This document shows, in pieces, positions 1 to 11,156 of a stretch of DNA of 64,000 nucleotides. The position numbers and the translations under genes were made by a program. Every line of letters starts with the position of its first letter. Position 1 is the first letter of the stretch. The notes beneath the pieces are model-generated. The model ran no database searches. It was not told where the DNA came from and saw only the letters and a program-made list of their open reading frames with translations. This DNA comes from Lycorma delicatula (Eukaryota > Arthropoda > Insecta > Hemiptera > Fulgoridae). The stretch covers positions 323,917,147 to 323,981,146 of the forward strand of contig NC_134455.1 in NCBI RefSeq assembly GCF_047948215.1, written 5' to 3'.

Positions 1-1379
1 CGTTTTTTTGTCACCAGTTGCATTAATATACATAAAACTCTTTCAGTATTCAATCAATGGAGAAGCAAAAATTAACACTAGAGTGGAAGAACCAATAATT
101 TTATTTGCAGTTCTCTTTTCTTTGTGTGCATTTATAAAACTTAAATACTTGTAATTTTTCATTAAATGATGAAATAAACATCATGTAAAGTTTTCAGAAA
201 CTATTCCTTTAAAATTTATTGATTATTACATCTAGAATTGCAGAAATTCATCAATTTATTGGCATAAAGATTCTCCATACAATTACATTTTGGCATAAAA
301 AAGATATTTAACATAAGACTATGAAATTTAAACTGCATACACAATATTTTAAAAAAGATAAATATAAAGCAAGGGCTTTTCAGAAAGATTAAAATAATTT
401 ATCCTGAAGTAATTTAGTTCCATGTAATTAAGCTCCTGTCATATGTAGCTTATTATAGAATTTTACTTATTATTAACAGAAGTTTATTAACTTTATTAAC
501 AAAATTCTTAATTTTGTTAATGTTTTTCCCTTTAACAATGTTGTTTGAATGAACAAATTCCAATAGAATTGTTTAATTTATAGTTGAAAAGAATTTTAAT
601 TTTCAAGTTCATATTCTTTTATGAATTTCAATGGGAGAAAAATACTTTTTTATAATACTTGTAAGCTGTTTGCCTAGGAAGAAAAATGTATTGGGCATTA
701 TAACCGAAAGAGTATTAGGCAACAAAACATGAGTTAAGTCATTCCCAAAACCATCAGTTCCATTTGCTGGACTTCATAGCAAAAGTAAATAAAGAAATGG
801 TGTCCTGATTCCTTCTTCACAGAACTAAATGTACTATTATTCATCAGTATGCCAAGATCATTGAATGCAGATAATAGTCATCCTTATAAGTCAGCTTCAC
901 TTTGTTTACCACAGCAATTGGAATGTGTGTACAGTGAACAACATTGTACTCTCAGAGAAAACAACTCTTACACCTATAACTCCCACTAAAACTAGTGGTT
1001 AAGTTTCAGTGATTTAAATTCAACCTAACCAAACCTAAACTGCCCAAACCTAAGAAAAAAACTACAATAGATAAAATAAGCTACAATTTAAAGTATATCT
1101 TCTCTTAAGAAACAATGAGATTGCAAACATATCTTGTAATTGACTCACTAGGAAGAAAAAAATAACTTTATACAATAAATGTAAAATATGGTGATTAGAT
1201 ATTAAAACTGTATAACACATACGGTATATTAAAGAAAAAACAAGATAAAGTAATAAAAAAATAACCATACTAATCTAAACAAAAACTGTGATCAAGTGGC
1301 TATGATATTTGTCAAGTATGATCATTTAAATAGTGTGCTGTGATGTTTGAAACGTATGCGTTGAGTTGCTTCTTTGTCG
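1..1379. other. AT-rich DNA, no gene seen
   Basis: This stretch is AT-rich with many short A and T runs. Open frames are short, low-complexity and do not resemble any protein I know. A run of CCTAA/CCAAAC-like words lies near 1021-1052 but is not a telomeric array. Confidence 0.6.
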
Positions 1380-2215
1380 CGATCAAGTAAAGCAAACAAG
1401 TTTTGACATTTTCTGTAAAATAGATAAAACTGAAGTTCAGGCTGTTATAAAATACTTTGTTTTAAAAGGCTTAACTCCAAAAAGATTTATATTCTACACA
1501 AAAAGAGTTTAGAGTTATTTTAAAGGCTTCTTCCCCTTTGTTTTTGACAGTAAAAAAATTGGCAACTGAATTGAAACCTGATCAAGCAAGCACTCAAGAT
1601 AATGGACAGTTGAGATACCAAAAATCATTATGACTGTCAAAATCATCACAAGAAATCCACAGTGCCATATTAAACAATCACTGACTGAAGGTATGTGAGC
1701 TTACTGCCATCACAAAAATCTTGATAGGCTGTGTCCACTGTAGTTTATACAATGTTTTGGATATGAAAAAAACACTTCCTGCTTGATGGGTGCCTTGTTT
1801 GTTAACAGTCCTCAATATGTTAGCAGAAAAAATGATTAACAATTGTTAACAAAACGTGTTCAGTTACATTTGACTGAACACTTCTCAAGAGTGTTTAGAC
1901 TTATTTAAACATGATTTCGCTGAGTTTCTTCAATGTTTTATAACAGTAGAAGTAAATGGATAATAGAAAATCCATTATACTAGAGACCACACAGTGGGAG
2001 CAGGTGAACATGTGCCAAAAACAGTGGTCACAGGTTACCAAAAAGCAGAACCATCTACTGGGGAGTATTATTACACTTAACTATTGGATCAATTGAACAG
2101 TACTATTCAAGATAAAGATCCATATCTCGCCGAAAAGAAAGTGCTCTTTCACCACAATAATTTGTCTGCACACTTGTCTTGAGTTATTGCTGCAAAACAC
2201 CATGATATATGCTTG
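1380..2215 (+). pseudogene. decayed mariner-family transposase
   Basis: Conceptual translation across several frames gives pieces of a mariner (Tc1/mariner superfamily) transposase in the right order. The N-terminal helix-turn-helix part reads KTEVQAVIKYFVLKGLTPK (about 1427-1483). Next comes a segment like SAILNNH*LKVCEL (about 1660-1705), then DMKKTLPA*WVPCLLT, matching the family's GMKKLSARWVPRLLT (about 1758-1805). Last come GEYYYT*LLDQLNSTI and AEKKVLFHHNNLSAH, the degenerate form of the family's HQDNAPAH block (about 2060-2185). Mariners cut and paste DNA at TA sites using a DDD/DDE nuclease. This copy has many stops and frameshifts, its catalytic DE(T/K)W block has decayed, and the C-terminus after the APAH block is not recognisable. 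It cannot encode an active enzyme. Terminal inverted repeats were not found by eye. Confidence 0.8.
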
Positions 2216-3160
2216 GTAGTCCTTCTGTATATATATATACATGTTGTGTATCATTTATTTACATAAATGAATAAGTTTGATAATATTTATTTTATTTAGG
2301 GAAAGCTTTGCACATTAAGAAAATGTCCCTAATATATAAAATAAAATTTAAAAAAATATAAAATCCATCTTCCCGGATGTTCTGCTTTCAGTGGGTTTTC
2401 TATCTCAGTGACTCTCTCAATCATCTAAGATGTAGGAATATATCATACTTCTGGTCTCTGATATGAATTCAAAGATGAAAATGAGTTTCAAAACCCAGTT
2501 GTATACTTTACAACTTCCTTAAATATGGAGTAGTTTTGTTTATCAAAAGTTAGTAACTCAATGGAAATGTTTTTACAGTAATAAATTCAGGAATAATAAG
2601 AGTTTGGGAATCTGAAAACTAAAAATATTACAAGAAACTAACAACAGTTTATATGTTTAAATGAACAACAGATGTTTCTATTCAGCTTCTTTTGATTTTG
2701 TTAAAAATATTTAATTAAATAACTTTGAATTGGCTAACTATGCCAATATCATTTATATTCAGGTCCTTTCTCCCTTTAATTATCTGGACGAATACAACGT
2801 TAACTTAAAAACATCTGCTAAGTGTAACTGCTACATCTTTTCTTCATACAAGACTAATTCATTTGCAGTAAAAAATAACCTTAACAAAAAAAATTGATTC
2901 TACATAATAACCTATTTAAAATTTTTTACTTCTTAATACAAATAGCCTAATAACACATAAATATACTTTATATATATTTTTTATATACTTACCTTCAACT
3001 TACCTAACAATACCTACTATACTTACCTTTAACCAATTTGCAAGCCATAGCATTATATTAATCTCAAAAACATTTTCTGAAAAAAAATGTTGCTTTTAAT
3101 TTCATAATTTCAGTATTTGTCTTTCAATGTTTAATTTTTAAGGTTCCCTCTGAATGGGAT
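2216..3160. other. AT-rich DNA, no gene seen
   Basis: Downstream of the mariner remnant there is AT-rich sequence with a short (TA) run near 2228-2240. No protein or RNA gene is recognisable. The untraced mariner 3' end may lie in the first few hundred bases. Confidence 0.5.
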
Positions 3161-3168
3161 AATGCCTT

Positions 3169-4425
3169 CTTTTTTTTTGTCTTCAGTCATTTGACTGGTT
3201 TGATGTAGTTCTCCAAGATTTTTTATTTGGTGTCAGTCATTTCATTTCAGGATAATACCCTCTACATCCTACATTCCTAACAATTTGTTTAACATTTTCC
3301 AAACGTTGCCTGCCTGCACAGTTTTTTCCATCTACCTGTTCCTCCAACATCAAGTGACTATTCCAGGATGCCTTAATATGTGGCCTATAAGTCTGTTTCT
3401 TCTTTTATTTGTATTTTTCCAAATGCTTCTTTCTTCATCAATTTGCCACAACTCTTCTTCATTTGTTACTTTATCCACCCATCTGATTTTTAACATTCTC
3501 CTATAGCACTACATTTCAAAAGCTTCTAATCTTTTCTTCTCAGAACTCTGATGGTCCAAGTTTCACTTCTATATAAAGCTATGCACCAAACATATACTTC
3601 CTGTTTTCCTGACATTTAAATTAATTTTTGATGTAAGCAAATCATATTTCTGACTGAAAGTTTGTTTCGCCTGTGCTATTTGGCATTTTATATCGCTCCT
3701 GCTTCATCCATCTTTAGTAATTCTACTTTCCAAATAACAACATTTTTCTATCTCCATAATCTTTTCTCTTCCTATTTTTATATTCAGTGGTCCGTCTACT
3801 TTATTTTTACCACATTTCATTACTTTAGTTTTGTTCTTGTTTATTTCAATGCCGTTGTTCTTGCGTAGGATTTCATCCATGACTTTCATTGTTTCTTCTA
3901 AATCTTTTTTACTCTCAGCTAGAATTATTATAGCTTTAGCAAATCGTAGCATCTTTATCTTTTTACCTTGCATTGTTACTTAGGATCTAAATTTTTCTTT
4001 AACATCATTAACTGCTAGTTCTATATAAAGATTAAAAAGTAACGGGGATAGGAAACATCCTTGTCGGACTCCCTTTCTTATTACGGCTTCTTTCTTATCT
4101 TCTTCAATTGTTAGTGTTGCAGTTTGGTTCCTGTAAATGTTAGAAATTGTTTTTGTATCTCTATACTTGAACTCTAAATTGTTGACGAGTTGATTTCTAA
4201 ATCTTTGTTTAACCATGATATAATCTATCTGATACCTTACAGTATCACCAAGCTTTTTCCATGTGTATATTCTATTATGATATTATGATTAAATACTAAA
4301 TTTAATCATAGTTGGCAATTACTAAATTATACTTCAAGTAAAACTCAATGTCAGTCCCTTTTTTCATTCCTTTTGCCCAGCCTGTATTCACCCACAATAT
4401 TTCCATCCTCGCCTTTTCTATATAT
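3169..4425 (-). mobile_element. RTE-clade LINE, 5'-truncated and internally deleted
   Basis: Read on the minus strand, this is a second, older copy of the RTE element present in full at 7884-11176. From 4425 downwards it has part of the endonuclease (a GNIVGEYRLG-like block, then YTWKKLGDTVRYQIDYIMV), then jumps straight into reverse transcriptase (EFKYRDTKTISNIYRNQ, RKGVRQGCFLSPLLFNLYIE). It ends with the C-terminal tail and an A-rich 3' end (T run at 3169-3179 on the plus strand). The jump removes about 1.2 kb relative to the full copy, fusing endonuclease residues near MVKQRFRNQ to the motif just before RT motif B. The YxDD-type motif reads FAKAI instead of FADDI, so the catalytic aspartates are lost. 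Several frame breaks follow in the tail. A short repeat, aatgcctt, occurs at both ends (3161-3168 and about 4448-4455) and may be a target duplication, but this is weak. Confidence 0.85.
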
Positions 4426-4679
4426 TCAATATCTAATCTAGTATATTCAATGCCTTTTTTAGTATATTCAATAATTTACAGAGGTAAAACAAAATAATTA
4501 CGTAAAAAACTCAATTAAAATCTATGTTACTTACAAATATTAAAAAAAAATTTATTGTATAGGTTAGCAATACTAACAGCTGGTAAACTTTGAAAACTGT
4601 GTACTTCGTTTGAATCTGATGTCATAAATCATCATACACAAGAAAGGAAGTACAGTGTTATCAAATCACGCTGTAAATA

Positions 4680-5510
4680 TGCAGTTTCAATTTTCTAACG
4701 AGGGATATACCGATATAATTTTTATTTATGGATTTTGTAACGGAAATTATGAATTTGCTTGATGGGAGTGTCAGTAGAGATTTCTTGGAAGGCGGATTCC
4801 AAATACGAAAATGTTTTCTTCGGTGTATCAACATTTACGAATGAAAGGGTCATTTTTAATGTGTTCCTTCTCTGTTGAACGCTAAGTAAATCATCTTGTT
4901 ATTGATTAACATCTTGAGATTAAACATATTCAGTGTTTAACTGAGTGTTATTCAGTGTTTAGCCTAGGCATTAGTACAAGGCAACTATCATGTCGCACTG
5001 GTTTGCCAAAAAACAAAGTATGGTGCGTCCTATGGAAAGAAAATCTTTACCCTTTCCGCCTGCAGAAGGTACAAAATTTGCGGCCAACTGATAACCCCCA
5101 ACGGTTAAACTTCTGTCATTGGCTTTTAGACAACGCTGATAAGGTTGTCTGGATGTGTCATTATTGATGACAAAATTTGTCATCAATTTGTTTTCAATGA
5201 AAACCTTACGGGAGATGCATGCGTTCATTTCTTGAAAAATAATTTCTTTTGGAGGATATTCCGTTACAAACTAGACTGCAAATGCTTTTTTAACACGATG
5301 GTGCATCGCAACATTTTTTTTTTTAGTAGCTAGAAATTACTTGAATGCTAATTTCTTAAACTGGTTTGGATGTGGGGGATCAAACAGTTGGCCAACACGA
5401 TCACCTCGCTTAACGCCATAACATTTCTTTATTTGGAGCCATATGAAAACAATAGTATACAACAAAAAGATAATACTAAAGAGGAGTTATTCTTAAAATA
5501 GGAAATGCAA
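4680..5510 (+). pseudogene. decayed DUF4817/IS630-type transposase
   Basis: Fragments in register match the insect transposase family with an N-terminal DUF4817 helix-turn-helix. The pieces are a start like SNEGYTDIIFIYGFCNGN, then RFLGRRIPNTKMFSSVYQHL (4780-4850), a second HTH STRQLSCRTGLPKNKVWCVL (4973-5032), PFRLQKVQNLRPTDNPQR and FCHWLLDNAD (5050-5145). After that come GDACVHFLKNNF and a C-terminal GCGGSNSWPTRSPRLTP*HF (about 5370-5430), corresponding to the family's PxRSPDLTPLDFFLWG block, and SHMKTIVYNKK. In the family this last block belongs to the DDE catalytic core and the protein mobilises a Tc1/mariner-like DNA element. Here the frame changes repeatedly, there are stop codons, and the middle of the catalytic domain (about 60 residues after WLLDNAD) is missing. 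It is a dead copy. Flanking inverted repeats were not identified. Confidence 0.75.
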
Positions 5511-5744
5511 TTGAATTTATACGAAAAGATTCTGAGGTGATACGGAAAGCCACCGGAAATATTTTATGTCGGGCAGTGGTGTTGTGTACATTGTGATGGG
5601 GAGAATTTCGAAAAATGTCTCTGTTACCATTTATCATTTCATGTATTTTGTTTTTTGTTTTGCTATATAAAGAATAATGTTTATTAGGTACAGAAAGAAT
5701 AAACGAATTTCATCTATTTTTCGTCTGTTTTGCTTCAATAAAAT

Positions 5745-6450
5745 CTGATGTGAACATCACATGACTTCCTTGTACGCCTATTAAATTACATATACACATT
5801 TTTGTAAAATGAAAAGTACATAAAATCTTATTTCACTTATAACTTCTGAATTTTTTCATATTTTTTTATAGTGTTATTGAATTATTATTGATTGTAAAAA
5901 TCTTTTTAAATTTTATTAAATATTTAAATTTATTATTAATAAATCAATAAATTTAAATAAAAAAAAAAAGAGTTTAAAAAAAAAAGGAAATGAATTCGAT
6001 TTCGAACCGATGTGCCTTCTCCTTGTAAGATCAAAAATATTTCATTAATACAAATTTTATTTAGTTATAACTCTGGAACCAATGAAAATAAGTACCACTT
6101 ATGGTATATCTTTGAAAAGATCTCAATGAGGGCTTATTATTTCAGTTAAGAAAAAGTCCAACATCGAAATGTATTGGGATTTTGGGTTTATTTGGACACT
6201 TTTGGTTCAGTCAATTGCAATCAAAAGGGGAAGTGCACAACTAGATGTTACACCAGTCCTAAATCCAAAATTTCAACATCCTACAGCTAATTGTTTTTTG
6301 AGTTATACAAGATACATACGTACGTACAGACGTCATTACAAAATTAGTCAAAATGGATTCAGAGATGGACAAAATGGATATTTTCATTGAAATCTGGAAA
6401 CCGAAATTCTTCGCAATCACAATACATCCTTTAGTTTGCACATGGAAGTA
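5745..6450 (+). repeat. ~700 bp dispersed repeat, copy 1
   Basis: One of four near-complete copies in the window (others at 12989-13680 minus, 26050-26742 and 28900-29598 plus). It starts with a block like gatgtgaacatcacatgac followed by ttccttgtacgcc. It contains a tRNA T-arm-like site (cgatttcgaacc at 5997-6008, pol III B-box on the minus strand) and a word tacgtacgtacagacgtca. It ends near tgcacatggaagt. The ends ACTTCCTTGTAC and GTACAAGGAAGT, best seen in copy 4, are inverted relative to each other. It encodes no protein. It is best read as a non-autonomous element (MITE-like) or a composite tRNA-derived repeat. Confidence 0.8.
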
Positions 6451-6890
6451 AAATGATGAGTATCTACAATTATGTTTAACAAATAATTTACCCTCAACTA
6501 TCAAATTAACAGATTCACAGAACCACGATCCTCCACATCTTCCTCTAACACCGATGGTTTCAACAAAAGCAATTTCCATATCTAACTTCAAATTAGACTA
6601 AGTACACAGATTATTATTTGATTGAGTCTTAAAAACCAAAAATACCATCCTCATACCAACAAAACAAGTGTTGATCATAACAATGGCAACTTTACCCTAA
6701 AGTCAATCTACTCAAAGTCCTCTTGATTTACAGATTCACAAATCTAATAAGCTTCTAATGACAACATACCCTATCTCTCTCTGCTCTGGTCTGCTATTGA
6801 GAGAAAGGTCAATTTCTACATCGCACCTCCATCACAGAGTTCTCCATACATCCATTCTCATCCTAACAGCTAATATCTCAGACAATCAGG
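6451..6890. other. no gene seen
   Basis: No coding signal was found. The right part (from about 6780) is less AT-rich and may belong to the 3' untranslated region of the minus-strand LINE that follows. Confidence 0.4.
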
Positions 6891-7836
6891 GCTCGATGCC
6901 AAAATGCCTACCTTGGTAATGTAAGCACCAAGGCGGGCCCCTAGTCACCCAGGTCTTTATTCTATCTATATATCTATAACAGCATCAGAACTCCTCAGCC
7001 ATCCTTCACAAGACTAAGAATGTAAGGAAGCCAGCAACTATGTTCCATTCCCTTTTGGTTCTCCAGTTAACTTGTAGACCAAAACCAAAATTGATGCTCT
7101 AAGGCTCTTTAACTACTTTGGTATATTCTGCTTTATACCTGGGGCAGACATATAAGACATGACGCAAACATCATGGGCCTATACTCTGGACACAAGCTTG
7201 AATTAATCAAACCAAATCTGGCCAGCCTATCTCAAAAAGCATCATGCCCAGAAAGAAGTTGTGTAATATGCCAGTTGGAGGAAATCCACTAAACAAATTG
7301 CAACTTCTTACATCAGGAAAAATCCATCGTATAACATCCATTTTACTACTCAGTCCACCATACCTGCCATAAATTGAAACCTTGGTTGTCTCTTTTATGT
7401 GCCCAGAAGTAAGTTAGCTTACCTTCTTCGCATCATAACAAAATTGGCGCTTAGTTGCAAGAATATCAGTGGGCTTAATACAAGAAATAATACGGATCCC
7501 CTTTAGAGATGCAATCCTGTAGGCACCAATCACAGATAACAACAGGAAATGCTTGGTTGTCCTCAAAATATTCCTACAATATTTGTATCTCATTCCATCA
7601 GCCCGATCAGGTGCAGCATATGCATTTATATTGAACACATATGATTCTGAAATTTAGCCCCCAATCGAGGTGAACTGCTCTTTGAACACTGAAGAAAGCA
7701 GAACAAGCTTCTTTAAAGCATATTGAAAGTGCTCCTTGAATCAAAGATTCTCATCAAGGATAATACCTAGATACATCTGCAGCAGAACATATATAATTCG
7801 ATAACCTGCCATTGATACACACAGTCATCGTGTGAA
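6891..7836 (-). pseudogene. R1-like LINE, C-terminal part of ORF2 and 3' region
   Basis: On the minus strand the sequence reads as the region after reverse transcriptase in R1-type LINEs. The order is TVCINGRLS, YLGIILDENL (about 7770), FKEHFQYALKKLVLLSSVF, then an open 74-codon block with NAYAAPDRADGMRY (7414-7638), SVIGAYRIASLKGI, IISCIKPTDILATKRQFCYD, and further decayed pieces toward 6900. The corresponding family words are ILYGAPVWA, AYRTVSTDAL and PIDLLAKER. Compare the intact ORF at 63093-64000, which has LLYGSEVWA, SAYRTVSEPAV and PIATLARER. Many stops and shifts show the copy is old. Its upstream end is cut at about 7837 by the end of a dispersed repeat, so endonuclease and the RT core are absent. 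It cannot be translated into a working protein. Confidence 0.65.
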
Positions 7837-7883
7837 ATTTTTCGTGATTACAATACATGCTTTATTTCGTATAAGGAAGTAAA
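7837..7883 (+). repeat. 3' end of the ~700 bp dispersed repeat, RTE insertion target
   Basis: The last ~47 bp match the 3' terminus of the dispersed repeat (aaatttttcgtgattacaat ... ataaggaagtaaa). The RTE element at 7884-11176 inserted into its terminal motif. The word aaggaagtaaa (7873-7883) is repeated directly after the RTE A-rich tail (11177-11187). Confidence 0.75.
7873..7883 (+). repeat. 11-bp target-site duplication, left
   Basis: aaggaagtaaa, identical to 11177-11187, flanks the RTE element exactly. This is the expected footprint of target-primed reverse transcription and fixes the element boundaries. Confidence 0.85.
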
Positions 7884-8264
7884 CCTCCTCTATGAATCAT
7901 GAGACCTTGCCGTTGGTGAGGGGGCTTGAGTGCACAGGGATACAGAGTAGCTGGACCGAAGGTGCAATCATATTGGAGAGGTATCTGTTGAGAGCCAGAC
8001 TAAGGAATGATTCCTGAAAGAGGGCAGCAGCTCTTTCAGTAGTTGTTAGGGGCGTGAGTCAGAATGACTTAAATGGCCATATCAACATCACTCAGTCCTC
8101 TGAGTACTGCGCAGCTGAAAGCAATGGAAAACTACAGCTGCTTTTTTTCCAAGAAAATGTGGCTCTCTGCATTTTCAAATAGCAATGATGGAGGTGCCTT
8201 CCTTAGTAAAATATTCCGGAGGTAAACTAGTCCCCCGTTCGGATCTCCGGGTGGGGACTACTAA
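7884..8264 (+). other. RTE 5' leader
   Basis: About 380 bp starting cctcctctatgaatcatgag. It is less AT-rich than the surroundings. It should hold the internal promoter, as in other LINEs, but no specific box is evident to me. The coding frame opens just after the stop at 8262-8264. Confidence 0.6.
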
Positions 8265-9485
8265 GAAAGGGGTCACCAGAAAATTAAAAATAATATTCTA
8301 CGAGTCGGAGCGTGGAATGTTAGAAGTTTAAAAAAGGTTGGTAGGTTAGAAAATTTAAAAACGGAAATGGATAGGATAAATGTGGATGTAGTAGGAATTA
8401 GTGAGGTTCGGTGGGAAGAGGAAGGCGACTTTTGGTCAGATGATTATAGAATAATTAACTCAGCTTCAAATAATGGGCAGGCAGGAGTAGGTTTCATAAT
8501 GAACAAGAAGATAGGGAAGAGAGTAGAGTATTTCAAAACGCATAGCGATAGAATCATTGTAATAAGGATAAAATCAAAACCTAAACCGACAACGATTGTT
8601 AACGTTTATATGCCTACAAGCGCCCATGATGATGATGAGGTAGAGTGTGTATACGAAGAGGTTGATGAAGCAATTAAACACGTAAAAGGAGATGAAAATT
8701 TAATAATAGTTGGAGATTGGAATCCAAGCATTGGAAAAGGCAAGGAAGGAAATATAGTGGGTGAATACGGGCTGGGCAATATGAATGAAAGAGGGGACCG
8801 ACTTATAGAGTTTTGCACGAAGTATAATTTAGTAATTGCCAACACCCAATTTAAAAATCATAATAGAAGAATATACACTTGGAAAAAGCCAGGCGATACT
8901 GCAAGGTATCAGATAGATTATATCATGGTTAAGCAAAGATTTAGAAATCAATTCGTTGACTGCAAAACTTACCCTGGAGCAGACATTGATAGCGACCATA
9001 ATTTGGTGATAATGAAATGTAGATTGGGGTTTAAAAACCTGAAGAAAAGGTGTCAGATGAATCGGTGGAATTTAGAGAAGCTTGAGGAAGAGGAGGTAAA
9101 GAAGATTTTTGAGGAGGACATCGCAAGAGGTCTGAGTAAAAAAGATAAGGTAGAAAATGTAGAAGAAGAATGGGAGAATGTTAAAAAGGAAATTCTTAAA
9201 TCAGCAGAAGCAAACTTAGGCGGAATAAAGAGAACTGGTAGAAAACCTTGGGTTTCAGACGATATATTGCAGCTGATGGATGAACGTAGAAAATATAAGA
9301 ATGCTAGTGATGAAGAAAGTAAAAGGAACTATCGGCAATTAAGAAATGCTATAAACAGGAAGTGCAAACTGGCGAAAGAAGAGTGGATTAAAGAAAAGTG
9401 TTCAGAAGTGGAAAGAGAAATGAACATTGGTAAAATAGACGGAGCATACAGGAAAGTTAAGGAAAATTTTGTGGTACATAAATAA
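8265..9485 (+). pseudogene. RTE ORF part 1: AP-type endonuclease domain
   Basis: This first third of the RTE polyprotein nicks target DNA. The first ATG (8367) gives 372 residues, but clear homology starts upstream of it in the same frame. The block ILRVGAWNVRSLKKVGRL, with the conserved Asn of the AP-endonuclease fold, is encoded at about 8295-8348 and no ATG precedes it after the stop at 8262. The true start is therefore lost, non-ATG, or the ATG product is truncated. Numbered from the ATG, the catalytic motifs are all present: ISEVRW with E13, VGDWNP with D117 and N119, QIDYIMV near 182-188, and SDHNLV with D210 and H211. A lysine- and glutamate-rich linker follows. The frame ends at a TAA (9483-9485) inside VVHK*KSNN. 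The same frame continues directly into reverse transcriptase, so this is a single nonsense change. Confidence 0.9.
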
Positions 9486-10556
9486 AAATCTAATAATGTG
9501 TTAAACAAAGATGGTACACCAATATATAATACGAAAGGTAAAGTCGATAGATGGGTGGAATATATTGAAGAGTTATACGGAGGAAATGAATTAGAAAATG
9601 GTGTTATAGAGGAAGAAGAGGAAGTTGAGGAGGATGAAATGGGAGAAACAATACTGAGATCTGAATTTAAGAGAGCATTAAAAGATTTAAATGGCAGAAA
9701 GGCTCCTGAAATAGACGGAATACCTGTAGAATTACTGCGTAGTGTAGGTGAGGAAGCGATTGATAGATTATACAAACTGGTGTGTAATATTTATGAAAAA
9801 GGGGAATTTCCTTCAGACTTCAAAAAAAGTGATATAGTCATGATACCAAAGAAAGCAGGGGCAGATAAATGTGAAGAATACAGAACAATTAGTTTAACTA
9901 GTCATGCATCAAAAATCTTAACTAGAATTCTATACAGAAGAATTGAGAGGAGAGTGGAAGAAGTGTTAGGAGAAGACCAATTTGGTTTCAGGAAAAGTAT
10001 AGGGACAAGAGAAGCAATTTTAGGCCTCATATTAATAGTAGAAGGAAGATTAAAGAAAAACAAACCAACATATTTGGCGTTTATAGACCTAGAAAAGGCA
10101 TTCGATAACGTAGACTGGAATAAAATGTTCAGCATTTTAAAAAAATTAGGGTTCAAATACAGGAATAGAAGAACAATTGCTAACATGTACAGGAACCAAA
10201 CAGCAACAGTAATAATTGAAGAACATAAGAAAGAAGCTGTAATAAGAAAGGGAGTCCGACAAGGATGTTCCCTATCTCCGTTACTTTTTAATCTTTACAT
10301 GGAACTAGTAGTTAATGATGTTAAAGAACAATTTAGATTCGGAGTAACAGTACAAGGTGAAAAGATAAAGATGCTACGATTTGCTGATGATATAGTAATT
10401 CTAGCCGAGAGTAAAAAGGATTTAGAAGAAACAATGAATGGCATAGATAAAGTCCTACGCAAGAATTATCGCATGAAAATAAACAAGAACAAAACAAAAG
10501 TAATGAAATGTAGTAGAAATAACAAAGATGGACCACTGAATGTGGTAGACCACTGA
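9486..10556 (+). pseudogene. RTE ORF part 2: reverse transcriptase domain
   Basis: This continues in frame after the 9483 stop and copies the element RNA into DNA at the nick. Counting from codon 9498, the linker runs through DLNGRKAPEIDGIPVELL (about 63-80, the family's KAPGxDxIP block) and IPKKAGADKCEEYRTISL. Motif A is FIDLEKAFDNVDW (195-207). Motif B is KGVRQGCSLSPLLFNLYM (251-268). The catalytic FADDIV is at 295-300 with both aspartates present (DNA 10380-10391). The polymerase core is therefore intact by eye. The frame ends at TGA 10554-10556 where a short insertion, containing the palindrome gtggtagaccac, has entered between DGPLN and IGGEKI. Compared with the minus-strand copy (DGPLNIKIGREKI) this adds nine bases net and creates the stop. 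Confidence 0.9.
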
Positions 10557-11156
10557 ATAGGAGGAGAAAAGATTATGGAGGTAGAAGAAGAATTTTGTTA
10601 TTTGGGAAGTAGAATTACTAAAGATGGACGAAGCAGGAACGATATAAAATGCCGAATAACACAAGCGAAACGAGCCTTCAGTAAGAAATATAATTTGTTT
10701 ACATCAAAAATTAATTTAAATGTCAGGAAAAGATTTTTGAAAGTATATGTTTGGAGTGTCGCTTTATATGGAAGTGAAACTTTGACAATCCGAATATCTG
10801 AGAAGAAAAGATTAGAAGCTTTTGAAATGTGGTGCTATAGGAGAATGTTAAAAATCAGATGGGTGGATAAAGTGACAAATGAAGAGGTATTGCGGCAAAT
10901 AGATGAAGAAAGAAGCATTTGGAAAAATATAGTTAAAAGAAGAGACAGACTTATAGGCCACATACTAAGGCATCCTGGAATAGTCGCTTTAATATTGGAA
11001 GGACAGGTAGAAGGAAAAAATTGTGTAGGCAGGCCACGTTTGGAATATGTAAAACAAATTGTTAGGGATGTAGGATGTAGAGGGTATACTGAAATGAAAC
11101 GACTAGCACTAGAAAGGGAATCTTGGAGAGCTGCATCAAACCAGTCAAATGACTGA
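10557..11156 (+). pseudogene. RTE ORF part 3: C-terminal tail
   Basis: This is the C-terminal domain of the RTE protein, in frame with the preceding RT block. It opens with EEEFCYLGSRITKDGRSRND, continues with VWSVALYGSETLTIRISEKK, then FEMWCYRRMLKIRWVDKVTN, RLIGHILRHPG and LEGQVEGKNCVGRPRLEYVK, and ends RESWRAASNQSND before TGA at 11154-11156. These words are standard for this clade, where the domain is thought to aid RNA or DNA binding. No defect is seen inside the block itself. It is cut off only by the upstream stop at 10554. Confidence 0.88.

Noticed and set aside
1021..1052. CCTAA/CCAAACCTAA-like words suggesting telomeric repeat
   Set aside because: Units are irregular and the run is about 30 bases. 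Insect telomere arrays are regular TTAGG/CCTAA.
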